From CAVXNB01 sp963763085 (GTDB taxonomy: Bacteria > Actinomycetota > Acidimicrobiia > Acidimicrobiales > Bog-793), in the NCBI GenBank assembly GCA_963763085.1, contig CAVXNB010000008.1:310001-374000 (forward strand): a DNA stretch of 64,000 nt, given 5' to 3'. Made by a program: the position numbers and the translations under genes. Below are positions 45,568-54,594 of this stretch, piece after piece (position 1 is the first letter of the stretch; every line of letters starts with the position of its first letter). The notes beneath the pieces were generated by a model. The model was not told the origin of the DNA. It saw nothing but the letters and a program-made list of their open reading frames with translations, and did no database searches.

Positions 45568-46524
45568 TTATGGCCCTGGGCGCTCCGTCATGTGCGCTCC
45601 GCCGGCGCCGCCCCCGTCGCCGTCTCCATCGACGTGGGCGACACGGCCGTCACCGCCGTCAGCGGGGTCACCGACGTCACCAACGTCGCCGGACGTCGCG
45701 GTCACCTCCGCCGGCTCGGGCGCGTGCCACGGATCGGTGACTCCTTCGTGGGCATTGCCGCGGTCCCGCCACAGCAGCCAACCTGCAAGCGAGGCGCCCA
45801 CGCCGACGAAGGCGAGCGAGCCCACGAGCACCGCGATGTCTCCACCGGTGTTGTGGGGAAGGAGGATGTACTCGTCGTTGAAGCGAAACGCGCCGTAGAG
45901 CGTCGCAACGGTCGTTGCCACAACGCCGATCGGTCCCCCTCGGCGGGCGATCTTCCGCTCCACCCACAGCGCGATGACATAGACGATCGAGTCCTCGATC
46001 GCCTGGAAGATGGGCACCGGAAGGCGTTTCCCGGCCTGGCCCGCATAGCGCAACCCGTACCAGGCGGTTGTCGGGTGCCCTCCGCCCTGGAACTCGAACT
46101 GGGGCCCGAGCAGCCGGCCCATGGCCCAGGCGATGACGAGCACCGGAGCAACGAGGTCGAGGGCCACGCTCAGGCGGAGCTGGGGACACCAGCGCCGGCC
46201 GCAGATCAGTCCCGTCGTCACGCCGCCGAGCAGCCCGCCATAGCTGGAAAGACCGCCGTGCCAGATGGCGAAGATCGCGGTCGGGTCGTGGAGATAACCG
46301 TGCGTGCCGCCCAGGTTCGCGATCACGCTCACCGCCCGTGCGCCGACGATGGACATGACGACGATCCAGATGAACGCGCGCCCGAACCACGCGTCCGGGT
46401 AACCGTGGTCCCGGAGCCGCTTGGCGAAGTAGCGGTACCCGAACCAGAACGTGAGCGCGAGGCCGATGCCGTACGTGTGGATCTGGAGCGGTCCGATATG
46501 AAAGACAATGGGTATCGGCTTCAC
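45568..46524 (-). CDS. Lgt-like prolipoprotein diacylglyceryl transferase homologue (divergent)
   Basis: 318 residues, seven predicted helices, and an Lgt-like order of motifs: IGPLQIHTYGIGLALTF, IVGARAVSVIANL, WHGGLSSYGGLLGG, WAMGRLLGPQFEFQGGG and a C-terminal YGAFRFNDEYI. Lgt transfers diacylglycerol from phosphatidylglycerol to the lipobox Cys. The essential His of HGG is Tyr here, and the GRxGNFxNxE signature is replaced by GRLLGPQFEFQ. It is therefore either a divergent paralogue or an enzyme with changed activity. The C-terminal tail is Asp/Gly-rich. Confidence 0.75.
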   Translation of the reverse strand: MKPIPIVFHIGPLQIHTYGIGLALTFWFGYRYFAKRLRDHGYPDAWFGRAFIWIVVMSIVGARAVSVIANLGGTHGYLHDPTAIFAIWHGGLSSYGGLLGGVTTGLICGRRWCPQLRLSVALDLVAPVLVIAWAMGRLLGPQFEFQGGGHPTTAWYGLRYAGQAGKRLPVPIFQAIEDSIVYVIALWVERKIARRGGPIGVVATTVATLYGAFRFNDEYILLPHNTGGDIAVLVGSLAFVGVGASLAGWLLWRDRGNAHEGVTDPWHAPEPAEVTATSGDVGDVGDPADGGDGRVAHVDGDGDGGGAGGAHMTERPGP

Positions 46525-46645
46525 GACTCTCCCTTTGTGCCGTCAACGGTAGCGGCCCAGTGCCCTTTCGGGGCGCCGGCCGACCGCCAGAAGCCCGGGG
46601 AGGTTCCCTCCCATGGCGGGCTCACGGCCTAAGGCGGCGCGAGGG

Positions 46646-47854
46646 TCAGACGCGCTCCACGATCATGGCCATCCCCTGGCCGCCCCCGACGCACATCGTC
46701 TCGAGCCCAATGGTCTTGTCCTCGGCCTCGAGCCCGTTCAACAAGGTCGCCATGATGCGTGCCCCGGTCATCCCGAACGGGTGGCCGAGTGCGATCGCTC
46801 CGCCGTGGACGTTGAGCTTGTCGATCGGGACCCCGAGGGCCCGCGCCGAGGGGAGCACCTGGGCCGCGAACGCCTCGTTGATCTCCACGAGGTCGATGTC
46901 GTCGATCGACATTCCGGCACGCTTCAAAGCCTGCCGGCTCGCCTCGACCGGGCCGAGGCCCATGATCTCGGGGTCGAGGGCGCTCACCCCGCTCGAGACG
47001 ATGCGCGCCAGCGGGCGGAGGCCGAGCTCGGATGCCCGCGTGTCGCTCATCACCAACACGGCGGCGGCGCCGTCGTTCAGCGGACAGGCGTTCCCGGCGG
47101 TTACGCGCCCGTCCGGTCGGAACACCGGCTTGAGCTGAGCGAGCTTCTCGACGGTCGTGTCCGGGCGCGGGCCGTCGTCCTTGGCCACGACACTGCCGTC
47201 GGGCAGCGTCACGGGAGTGATCTCCCTCTCGAAGAAGCCGTTCTCGACGTTGGCCACGGCGCGGTTCTGCGACAGCGCCCCGAACTCGTCCATCTCGACG
47301 CGGCTGATGTTCTCCAGTTCGGCGACGTTCTCGGCGGTCTGCCCCATCGCGATGTAGATGTCGGGAAGGCCGGCCGGTGGGGTCCACGGTCCGTGACCAC
47401 CTTCGGCCCGAGCCGCCGACCGCGCCTCGGCCTCGGCGAACAACACGTTGTGCGTCCCCGGGACTCCGTCGGAATTTCCCTTCCCGAAACGGCTCACCGT
47501 CTCCACACCAGCCGCCACGAACACGTCGCCCTCGCCGGCCCGGATCGCATGCGCCGCCATGCGGATCGTCTGGAGCGACGACGAGCAGTAGCGGTTCACC
47601 GTGACGCCGGGGACGTGGTCGAGCCCGGCCAGCACGGCCACGACCCGGGCGAGGTTGAAGCCCGCCTCGCCGGCAGGCTGCCCGTTGCCGAGCATCAGGT
47701 CCTCGATCTCGGCGGGGTCGAGCTCGGGCACCTTGTCGAGAAGCGCACGCAGCATCTGAACGGTCAGGTCGTCGGGCCGCATGTCGACGAGCGTGCCCTT
47801 GAACGCCCGACCGATCGGGCTCCGCGAAGTGGCGACGATGACGGCTTCCGGCAT
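46646..47854 (-). CDS. Acetyl-CoA acetyltransferase / 3-ketoacyl-CoA thiolase
   Basis: 402 residues from ATG 47854 (PEAVIVATSRSPIG), not the upstream in-frame start. The nucleophile Cys is in VNRYCSSSLQTI. The active-site His lies in GGAIALGHPFGMTG and the second Cys in ETMCVGGGQG; VEINEAFAAQVL is also standard. It catalyses thiolytic cleavage or Claisen condensation of acyl-CoA in fatty acid or butanoate metabolism. It stands alone, divergent from the GGDEF-EAL gene. Confidence 0.93.
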   Translation of the reverse strand: MPEAVIVATSRSPIGRAFKGTLVDMRPDDLTVQMLRALLDKVPELDPAEIEDLMLGNGQPAGEAGFNLARVVAVLAGLDHVPGVTVNRYCSSSLQTIRMAAHAIRAGEGDVFVAAGVETVSRFGKGNSDGVPGTHNVLFAEAEARSAARAEGGHGPWTPPAGLPDIYIAMGQTAENVAELENISRVEMDEFGALSQNRAVANVENGFFEREITPVTLPDGSVVAKDDGPRPDTTVEKLAQLKPVFRPDGRVTAGNACPLNDGAAAVLVMSDTRASELGLRPLARIVSSGVSALDPEIMGLGPVEASRQALKRAGMSIDDIDLVEINEAFAAQVLPSARALGVPIDKLNVHGGAIALGHPFGMTGARIMATLLNGLEAEDKTIGLETMCVGGGQGMAMIVERV

Positions 47855-48010
47855 GGCGGCGAGCATAGACAAGGTGCCGTCGCCCGCGCCTGCCAACGAT
47901 TGCCGGCAGAAGGGCGACACTCCCGCTCAGGTTTGCGAGTCGCGTGCCGATAATCCAGTCCAGGAGACCGGAAATACCGATACCGCGAGCGAGAGCGAGG
48001 AAGCGAGCGG

Positions 48011-50269
48011 ATGGGGGAGCCGAGCACGCTATCGGCGCGCCGCCGTCCGACCGACGGGCGCCTACCCAGGCCGGGAGCGCCATCGTGGATGTCGCGCACC
48101 GACCCCATGGGACGGTGGTTGGGGACCCTGTTCTGCGGCGGCGGCGTCCTCGCCCTGATCTCCCTCGCGCTGCCGCGGGAATTCGTCGGGTCGACGACCC
48201 TGGTCGCCGTGGTGGCGCTGGTCGCCTTCGCTATCGGTGTCCTGCTGCTTGCCGGCGCCCTCAACGGCGGCGCGCCGTCGGCCTTTTTCCTCGTTATCGC
48301 TGGCGCGAACGTCCTCGTCTCTTTCGGCGCCTACGTGTCGGGGAACCCGGTGAGCGGGGCGGAGCTGTTCTATCTCTGGGTCACCCCGTACGCCTATGCC
48401 CTGTTCTCGCCGATCCAGGCCGCTCTGCAGACCGCCATCGTCGCCCTCTGCTGGGGCCTTGTCCTCATCAGGCTCGACGAGCAGCACCCGAGCTTCGGCC
48501 CGCCGAGCCGGATGGCCGCAAAGTGGATCCTCACCATCATCACGGTCATCGCGGTCGGGGTCCTCGTGCGCGTCCTGAGCCGATCGCTTCGCGACGTCGA
48601 CCGCCGCTTCCACCGCGCCTTCGCCGACTCCGGGATCGGAGCCGCGTTCTTGTCGACCGATCTCACGTGGCTGGAGGTGAACGATGCCCTCTGCCAGATC
48701 CTCGGCTACACGAGCGAGCAGCTCGTCGGGCGCCCCAGCCGGGAGATCGCCGACTGCGACATCATCGCCGAGAGTCACGCGACGGTCCCGACCTCAGACA
48801 ACCAGGTCGTCGAGGAGGAACAGAAGTATCTCCGGCCTGACGGGTCGACGGTCTGCCTGACCGTCACGGCCTCGCTCGTGGTCGCCGAAGTGGGCGACCC
48901 TTACGTGTTCGCCCAGTACCGGGACATCTCGGACCACAAGCACGCACAGGAGGAGCTCGGGTACCAGGCGGCCCACGATCCGCTCACCGGCCTCGCGAAC
49001 CGCGGCATGCTGATGGAGCGACTCGAGGCAGCGCTCGCCAAGCGGGCCAGCCGGGGGACCGGCGTCGGCGTCATCCTGCTCGACCTCGACAACTTCAAGA
49101 TCGTGAACGACTCGCTGGGTCACCACATCGGCGATCAGGTGCTCATCGCGATCTCGCCTGTGATCGCCGACGCATGCGCGCCGGGAGACACGCTCGCCCG
49201 TCTCGGCGGCGACGAGTTCGTCGTTCTCTGTGAAGGGCTGTCAGGAGCGCACGAGGCCCTCGACCGGGCCATGCGCATCTCGAAGGCGTTGGCACAGACC
49301 GTCGAGCTCGCGACGGGCCAGTACTCCGCCAGCGCCAGCATCGGCGTCGCCGTCGCGACCGAGCCCGGAGACGACGGCTACGCGTTGCTCCGCGAGGCCG
49401 ACGCGGCCATGTACCAGGCAAAGGCCGGTGGGCGGGGCCGCGTCGAGCTGTTCAACGTCGCCATGCGCGAGGACGCCGACCGTCGGATCCGCCTGGCTCG
49501 CGAGCTCCGGGGTGCGATCGGCAAAGGCGAGCTGCTGCTCGAGTACCAGCCCACGGTGGAACTGGCGACCGGGCACCCCGTCGCGATGGAGGCGCTCGTC
49601 CGGTGGGACCACCCGGAACGGGGAAGGCTGTCCCCGGACCAGTTCGTGCCCATGGCGGAGGACGCCGGCCTGTTCGCCGAGCTGGGGGAATGGGTGCTCG
49701 AGACCGCGTGCGCGGAGTTCTCGAGGTGGCGGCGCGCGGACCCGGCGACTCTCGTCCGCGTCTCGGTCAACGTGTCGCTCGCGCAGTTGGCCATGCCTCG
49801 CTTCGCGCAACGCGTGATCGACCTGCTGGTCCGGCTCTCGATATCCCCGTCGAGCCTCTGCATCGAGATCGCCGAATCGCCGCTCCTGGACAATTCGTTC
49901 GCGATGGTCTCCCTGGAGTCGTTGCGATCGTGGGGGATCGAGATCGTGCTGGACGGCTTCGAGACCCGGCGCTCGTCGCTGGACCATCTCGAGCGCCTTC
50001 CCATCGGGATGGTGAAGACCGACCGTTCAGTTGTCGCCCGCCTGGCCGAGCGTCCCCGCCAGGACGCCGTGATCGGAGCGATCCTGGCCATGGCGGACGC
50101 GCTGGGTGTCGCCTTCGTCGCCGGCGCCGTCGAGACCGAGACCCAGCTCGACCAGCTTCGAGCGATCGGTTGCCGGCTCGTCCAGGGCAATGCGGTCGCG
50201 GCTCCCATGCCGGCCGCCGAGGTGCCGAACTACCTGCGACGCATCTGGGTGGCTTCTTCCGGCGAGTAG
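48011..50269 (+). CDS. Membrane PAS-GGDEF-EAL protein
   Basis: 752 residues. About six transmembrane helices (~35-190), a PAS domain (FADSGIGAAFLSTDLTWLEVND, ~200-310), then a GGDEF domain with the intact motif RLGGDEFVVL and a C-terminal EAL domain. The diguanylate cyclase should be active. The RxxD inhibitory site is missing (APGD). The EAL half keeps EALVRW but has lost key metal ligands: DDFGTG appears as DGFETR, and KxD and AEGVE are altered. It is thus probably a c-di-GMP synthase with a sensory or inactive EAL part. Confidence 0.9.
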   Translation: MGEPSTLSARRRPTDGRLPRPGAPSWMSRTDPMGRWLGTLFCGGGVLALISLALPREFVGSTTLVAVVALVAFAIGVLLLAGALNGGAPSAFFLVIAGANVLVSFGAYVSGNPVSGAELFYLWVTPYAYALFSPIQAALQTAIVALCWGLVLIRLDEQHPSFGPPSRMAAKWILTIITVIAVGVLVRVLSRSLRDVDRRFHRAFADSGIGAAFLSTDLTWLEVNDALCQILGYTSEQLVGRPSREIADCDIIAESHATVPTSDNQVVEEEQKYLRPDGSTVCLTVTASLVVAEVGDPYVFAQYRDISDHKHAQEELGYQAAHDPLTGLANRGMLMERLEAALAKRASRGTGVGVILLDLDNFKIVNDSLGHHIGDQVLIAISPVIADACAPGDTLARLGGDEFVVLCEGLSGAHEALDRAMRISKALAQTVELATGQYSASASIGVAVATEPGDDGYALLREADAAMYQAKAGGRGRVELFNVAMREDADRRIRLARELRGAIGKGELLLEYQPTVELATGHPVAMEALVRWDHPERGRLSPDQFVPMAEDAGLFAELGEWVLETACAEFSRWRRADPATLVRVSVNVSLAQLAMPRFAQRVIDLLVRLSISPSSLCIEIAESPLLDNSFAMVSLESLRSWGIEIVLDGFETRRSSLDHLERLPIGMVKTDRSVVARLAERPRQDAVIGAILAMADALGVAFVAGAVETETQLDQLRAIGCRLVQGNAVAAPMPAAEVPNYLRRIWVASSGE

Positions 50270-50314
50270 CCGCCCCGGCCGGGCCGGCGCCCTGGATCCT
50301 GTGCCACTCGGTCC

Positions 50315-50329
50315 TATCATCGCCTTATG
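50315..50329 (+). promoter_or_regulatory. Putative leaderless promoter -10 element
   Basis: TATCAT at 50315-50320 ends 6 bases before ATG 50327, and there is no Shine-Dalgarno sequence. That spacing places the transcription start at or next to the A of the start codon, as in actinobacterial leaderless genes. No clear -35 box. Confidence 0.45.
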
Positions 50330-52015
50330 GGTGCCACCGGTTCCGGCGACGGCGTCGACCGGCGAACGTTCCTCAAGGGTCTCGGCGCGGCCGGCGGAGC
50401 CGTCGTGCTGGGCGGGGTGGCGTCGGCCTGCTCGTCGGGCGACTCGGCCGCTGGCGATACCACCAAGCCGAGCACGCCGGCCACCACCTCGAGTTCGACC
50501 ACGACCACGACCCGGCCGCCGTCGGTGACCTATGACGCCCTCGGACTTCCGATCGCGGCCTGGGTCGTGGAGGAGAACGCCAGGCCGGGGACCAAGGCGT
50601 GGCTCGTCTCGGGCTCGCCTCCTCACGGGCTGGAGGGGTTCGCAGACCGCGTAAGCGCCCAGCATGGCGACGAGGTGACGCTCTTCGTGAACACCGTGGC
50701 GGGGTCGGTCGAAGTCGACGCCTACCGGCTGGGCTGGTACGGAGGCTACGGGGCGCGTTTCGTGGCCCATCTGGGAAGAGCCCGGGGCATCGTCCAGCCC
50801 GTGCCCTCGCCCACGCCGACGGTGAACATGATCGAGTGTGACTGGCGGCCGACGTTGCGTTTTGCGGTCGGGGACACGTGGCCCCCCGGTTACTACCTGC
50901 TCAAGTTGACGGGCAGCAACGGCTACATGCAGTGGGTGCCTCTCATGGTCCGTGACGACGCCAGCCGCGCCGCCATCCTCGTCCAGAGCTCGGTTACGAC
51001 CTGGCAGGCCTACAACCTCTGGGGCGGCTTCAGCCTCTACGGCACCGGGGCTGGGGGCTACGGGTATCCGGACCGCTCGCGGGTCGTCTCGTTCGACCGG
51101 CCGTATCCCGCCAACTGGGAGGACGGCTCGGCCGATTTCTTCGGGAACGAGTACCCGCTCGTCGCGCTCCTGGAGCGGCGCGGCGTCGACGTGAGCTACT
51201 GGACGGATCTCGATCTCCACGAGCAGCCGCACCTGCTCGCCAACCACCGGTGCCTCGTCAGCCTCGGCCACGACGAGTACTGGTCGGCGGACATGCGGTA
51301 CGGCGTCCAGGCGGCGGTGGACGCCGGCCTCAACTTCGCCGTGCTCGGCGCCAACTGCTGCTACCGCCACATCCGCCTCCAGCACTCGCCCCTCGGCACC
51401 TTCCGCCGGCAGGTCTGCTACAAGGACGGGGCGGAGGATCCACTCTTCGGCGTCAACAACGCCGAAGTGACCTCGAACTGGGAGGACGGCCCGGACGCTC
51501 GCCCGGAGTCACAGCTGATCGGCGTGGAGTACCAGTCCTTCGGCGGCAGCGGCGACCTCGTGGTTGCGGAAGCCTCCTCGTTCGCCTTCGCCGGCACGGG
51601 GCTGGTCAACGGCAGCCGCATTCCCGACGTCGTCGGCTCCGAGTTCGACGCCTACGTGCCCCAGAGCCCGTCGCCGGCGAACCTCGAGGTGCTGTGCCAC
51701 GCCTCGACAGGGAGCGCCAACGGGCCTTCCACCGTGGACACGGGCTATTACACCGTCGACGGCGGTGGCGGAGTGTTCGCCAGCGGCACGGCCTCGTGGG
51801 TCAACCGCATGTGGGACAACAACGGGATCCTGCCGACACCGTTCGCGCCGACGGCCCTCCCCCCGACCGCGGCCGTCTCGAGGATCACCTTGAACGTCCT
51901 CGCCGCCTTCTCGAAGGGGCCGGCGTCACGGACGCATCCGTCGAGCGCCAGCTGGCAGAAGTTCTACACGCCCGGAAGCGGCACGCTCGCCCCGGTAGCG
52001 GCGACGAGTCACTGA
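50327..52015 (+). CDS. Tat-exported lipoprotein with N,N-dimethylformamidase-like domain
   Basis: 562 residues. The twin-arginine motif DRRTFLKGL (~11-19), a hydrophobic stretch and a lipobox ending VASAC give Tat export and lipidation. A Thr/Ser/Pro linker (~45-70) follows. The main domain matches, from memory, the C-terminal domain of the N,N-dimethylformamidase large subunit (YRLGWYGGYGARFV, LVQSSVTTWQAYNLWGG, SLGHDEYWSADM, LGANCCYRHIR). That enzyme hydrolyses DMF amides using iron. Whether this secreted homologue does so is unknown. Confidence 0.82.
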   Translation: MGATGSGDGVDRRTFLKGLGAAGGAVVLGGVASACSSGDSAAGDTTKPSTPATTSSSTTTTTRPPSVTYDALGLPIAAWVVEENARPGTKAWLVSGSPPHGLEGFADRVSAQHGDEVTLFVNTVAGSVEVDAYRLGWYGGYGARFVAHLGRARGIVQPVPSPTPTVNMIECDWRPTLRFAVGDTWPPGYYLLKLTGSNGYMQWVPLMVRDDASRAAILVQSSVTTWQAYNLWGGFSLYGTGAGGYGYPDRSRVVSFDRPYPANWEDGSADFFGNEYPLVALLERRGVDVSYWTDLDLHEQPHLLANHRCLVSLGHDEYWSADMRYGVQAAVDAGLNFAVLGANCCYRHIRLQHSPLGTFRRQVCYKDGAEDPLFGVNNAEVTSNWEDGPDARPESQLIGVEYQSFGGSGDLVVAEASSFAFAGTGLVNGSRIPDVVGSEFDAYVPQSPSPANLEVLCHASTGSANGPSTVDTGYYTVDGGGGVFASGTASWVNRMWDNNGILPTPFAPTALPPTAAVSRITLNVLAAFSKGPASRTHPSSASWQKFYTPGSGTLAPVAATSH

Positions 52016-52034
52016 GGGGGCGGGCGCCCGGCCC

Positions 52035-52134
52035 CGGCGATAGTTTTTTCGCCGCTCAACTTGCCTCCCAGAAAGATTGTGACTGGTCGCAATCTCGTTC
52101 CGAGGCAAGTTTGGCGTGAAATTCGACTATCCCC
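52035..52134. repeat. Double-palindrome intergenic repeat, copy C
   Basis: Arms AACTTGCCTC (52058-52067) and GAGGCAAGTT (52102-52111), core palindrome 52075-52094 (GATTGTGAC tg GTCGCAATC), and 7-base spacers on both sides, exactly as in the other copies. An additional outer pair GATAGT (52039-52044) and ACTATC (52126-52131) makes the whole ~95 bases a nested inverted repeat. It lies between the stops of the convergent DMF-like and LLM genes. Confidence 0.87.
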
Positions 52135-52202
52135 ACGGACGGACTCCCGCGGACGGACTCCCGCGGACCGACCTTCGCCGGCCGGCCGGCGTGCTTCCGC
52201 CC

Positions 52203-53228
52203 CTATCCGACGAGCTCGGCCATCAGTCGCATCGTCGGGACCTCGCCGGCGACGAGCAAGGTGGTCACCAGCGACTCGCGCCAGCGGTCGAGGTCGTCAC
52301 GGATCTTCTCCTTCGGCCCGATCAGGCAGATCGCCTCCACGAGCTGGGTCGGGACGAGTGCGGCAGCCTCATCCTTGCGGCCGTCGAGGTAGGCGTCCTG
52401 GATCCTTGTCGCGACCTCTTCGAAACCCATGCGAGCAAACACGTCGAAGTGGAAATTCGCGTCCCGCGCCCCCATGCCTCCGATGTAGAGCGCCATGAAC
52501 GGGCGCAATGAGTCGGCTGCCCGCTCAACGTCGTCGTCGACGACGACAGTTGCCGTGCCGATCACTTCGAAGTTCTCCGCCGTCCGCCGTGCCCCGGGCC
52601 GGGCGAAGCCCTCGGAAAGCGCGGCACGGTAGGCGGCGTCGTGCTCGGGCGCGTAGAAGATTGGCAGCCACCCGTCGGCGATCTCGGCGCAGAGGGCGAC
52701 GTTCTTCATTCCCTCCGCCCCGAGGATGATCGGCAGGTCCGGCCGCAGCGGGTGGACGATCGACTTCAGCGGCTTGCCGAGCCCGGTCCCTCCCGGGTAG
52801 GGGAGCGGGTAGTGAGGCCCGGGGCTCGTGACCGGCGCCTCACGGCGAAGCACCTGGCGGACGATGTCGACGTACTCGCGGGTCCGGGCAAGCGGCTTCG
52901 GGAATGGCTGGCCGTACCAGCCCTCGACAACCTGAGGCCCCGACACGCCCAAGCCGAGCACGAAGCGTCCGCCTGACAGATGGTCGAGCGTCATCGCCGC
53001 CATCGCCGTCGCCGTCGGCGTGCGGGCCGACAGCTGGACGAGGGCCGTCCCGAGTCGCACCGTTTCGGTGCGCGAGCCGAGCCACGCGAGCGGGGTCAGG
53101 GCATCGGAGCCGTAGGCCTCCGCAGTCCAGATCGAGTCGAAGCCGAGGCGTTCCGCTTCCGAGACTTTGCTCGCCGCGTCGGCCGGAGGCCCCGCCCCCC
53201 AGTACCCGAGCTGCAGGCCGAGCTTCAC
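52203..53228 (-). CDS. LLM class F420-dependent oxidoreductase-like protein
   Basis: 341 residues from GTG 53228. It is a luciferase-like TIM barrel with LGLQLGYWGAGPPADAASKVSEAERLG at the N terminus, DSIWTAEAYGSDA, LDHLSGGRFVLGLGVSGPQVVEGWYGQPF and LPIILGAEGMKNVALCAEIADGW. This arrangement is typical of the actinobacterial F420-dependent subgroup, which reduces or oxidises diverse substrates with cofactor F420. The substrate cannot be deduced. Confidence 0.9.
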   Translation of the reverse strand: MKLGLQLGYWGAGPPADAASKVSEAERLGFDSIWTAEAYGSDALTPLAWLGSRTETVRLGTALVQLSARTPTATAMAAMTLDHLSGGRFVLGLGVSGPQVVEGWYGQPFPKPLARTREYVDIVRQVLRREAPVTSPGPHYPLPYPGGTGLGKPLKSIVHPLRPDLPIILGAEGMKNVALCAEIADGWLPIFYAPEHDAAYRAALSEGFARPGARRTAENFEVIGTATVVVDDDVERAADSLRPFMALYIGGMGARDANFHFDVFARMGFEEVATRIQDAYLDGRKDEAAALVPTQLVEAICLIGPKEKIRDDLDRWRESLVTTLLVAGEVPTMRLMAELVG

Positions 53229-53770
53229 GACGCAGCCGGCGGGTTCATCAGATCAACGATTGCGAGATCCATGGTCCCAGTATCGCCTCTCGGGCGGGAA
53301 AGCACCTTCGTACATTCGAGCGGGCAGGCGCCGGCGTTCCGAGGAGCAAGCTCATCGACCGCGTCGATCACCGACCGGACGCGGAGGGGCCCCGGGTAGC
53401 CGGTCAGCTTGCGCCTCCGTACTTCCCGGGGCCATCCCCAGGGCGGCTCGCCCTCCTGTCCGACAACGGGGACCTTGCGGCCCTGCCGGTGCCTGAGCCT
53501 TCTTGCCTTCCCCGAAGGGCCGACATTTGGGGCGGAGGTCCGTCCACCTCTCCTCTTGCGGTCTGGCCTCACACCAACTGCTCCGGACTCCCCTGCGGGC
53601 TTCCCTCGCCTTCGGCACTTGTCCAAGCCGCTTTCGGTTGATCGAGAGCTTGCGCCCCGCGGCGCGGACCGTCAAGCAGTATTCGCGATATCCCCCGGAA
53701 GTGCACAGGGCCCCGGGCATATCCCCCGTCCGTCCCCAGAAGTATCCCCGGCTCATCCACAGTCGACGAG
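53229..53770. other. 542-base region without a recognised gene
   Basis: Several frames are open, but none gives a protein I recognise, and codon use changes frame along the stretch. One minus-strand frame ends in a TGA at 53227-53225 that overlaps the LLM gene GTG; its last ~60 codons have fair codon bias. Near the right end are directly repeated ATATCCCCCG boxes (about 53690 and 53719) and a similar GTATCCCCGG (about 53742). Long GC-rich hairpins are also present. It could be an upstream regulatory region, a structured RNA on the minus strand or gene debris. Confidence 0.4.
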
Positions 53771-54472
53771 TCAAACCGCCGGCGCGGCTCCGCTGGTTCC
53801 GAACTCGGCGCCGCCGAACGAGTCGATCCGGGTGAAGTCGGCGACAGCTTGTCGCCGCAAGCGCGTGATCGACCTTCGAGGGTGGCCGAGGACGATCAGG
53901 CCGGCGAGCGCGAAGTTCTCGGGCACCCCGAGGAGTGACTTCAGTGGACCCTCCTCCCGGCAGATGATCGTCGTCAGGACCCCGCCGAGCCCCTCGTTGC
54001 GCGCGGCCAGCAGCACGTTGTGCCCGAAGGGGTAGATGGACCCGCCGCCGACGATGCTCTGGCGGCCGAGGCCGTTGTCGAGGACGGCCAGGGCGGTCAG
54101 GTCGACGAAGAGCAGCAGCATCACGGGAACGGTGTCGAGATGGTCTGCGAAGGCATCGGGCCGTTCGACTGCGCGGGCGGCGGCGAGATCGACGGCCGGC
54201 CCCTCCCACCTGCCGTGCTGGTCGGGGGCGAACGGCACGCGGCCCTCGGCTACATGGGCGCGATACTCGCGCCAGCCGAGCACGTAAGAGTCCCGGACCG
54301 CCCGGCGGACCTCGGGATCCTTGACGACGATGACGCGCCACGGCTGACGGTTGCCGCCGCTCGGAGCGAAGCGTGCCGACTCCAGCACCCGCTCGAGCGC
54401 TGAGTCCTCCACCGGCTCGTCAGTGAAGTCCCGCGTCGCCGGCGTCGTCCGCATGACTTCGGTGAGCTCCAT
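53771..54472 (-). CDS. Nitroreductase family protein
   Basis: 233 residues from ATG 54472, chosen because AGGAGGAGG lies about 8 bases upstream. The FMN-binding N terminus TEVMRTTPATRDFTDEPV, the motif FAPSGGNRQPWRVIVV and late GLGGVLTTIICREEGPLKSLLGVPENFALAGLIVLGHP are standard for the family. The FMN- and NAD(P)H-dependent reduction target is unknown. It is divergent from livG by about 120 bases. Confidence 0.9.
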   Translation of the reverse strand: MELTEVMRTTPATRDFTDEPVEDSALERVLESARFAPSGGNRQPWRVIVVKDPEVRRAVRDSYVLGWREYRAHVAEGRVPFAPDQHGRWEGPAVDLAAARAVERPDAFADHLDTVPVMLLLFVDLTALAVLDNGLGRQSIVGGGSIYPFGHNVLLAARNEGLGGVLTTIICREEGPLKSLLGVPENFALAGLIVLGHPRRSITRLRRQAVADFTRIDSFGGAEFGTSGAAPAV

Positions 54473-54594
54473 ATCGCCTCCTCCTTGGCGCACGGTACTA
54501 GCGGGGGTACATTGCGATCTGGTAAAAGAAGTCCCTGCATCACCGGGGGTGCCATCGGTCGGAGTCGAGCCGATGGTCAGCGAGGGGGGACCGA

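Noticed and set aside
53225..53626. A 133-codon minus-strand gene overlapping the LLM start
   Set aside because: Only its last part has plausible codon use, and I recognise no family; it is noted as part of the unassigned region.
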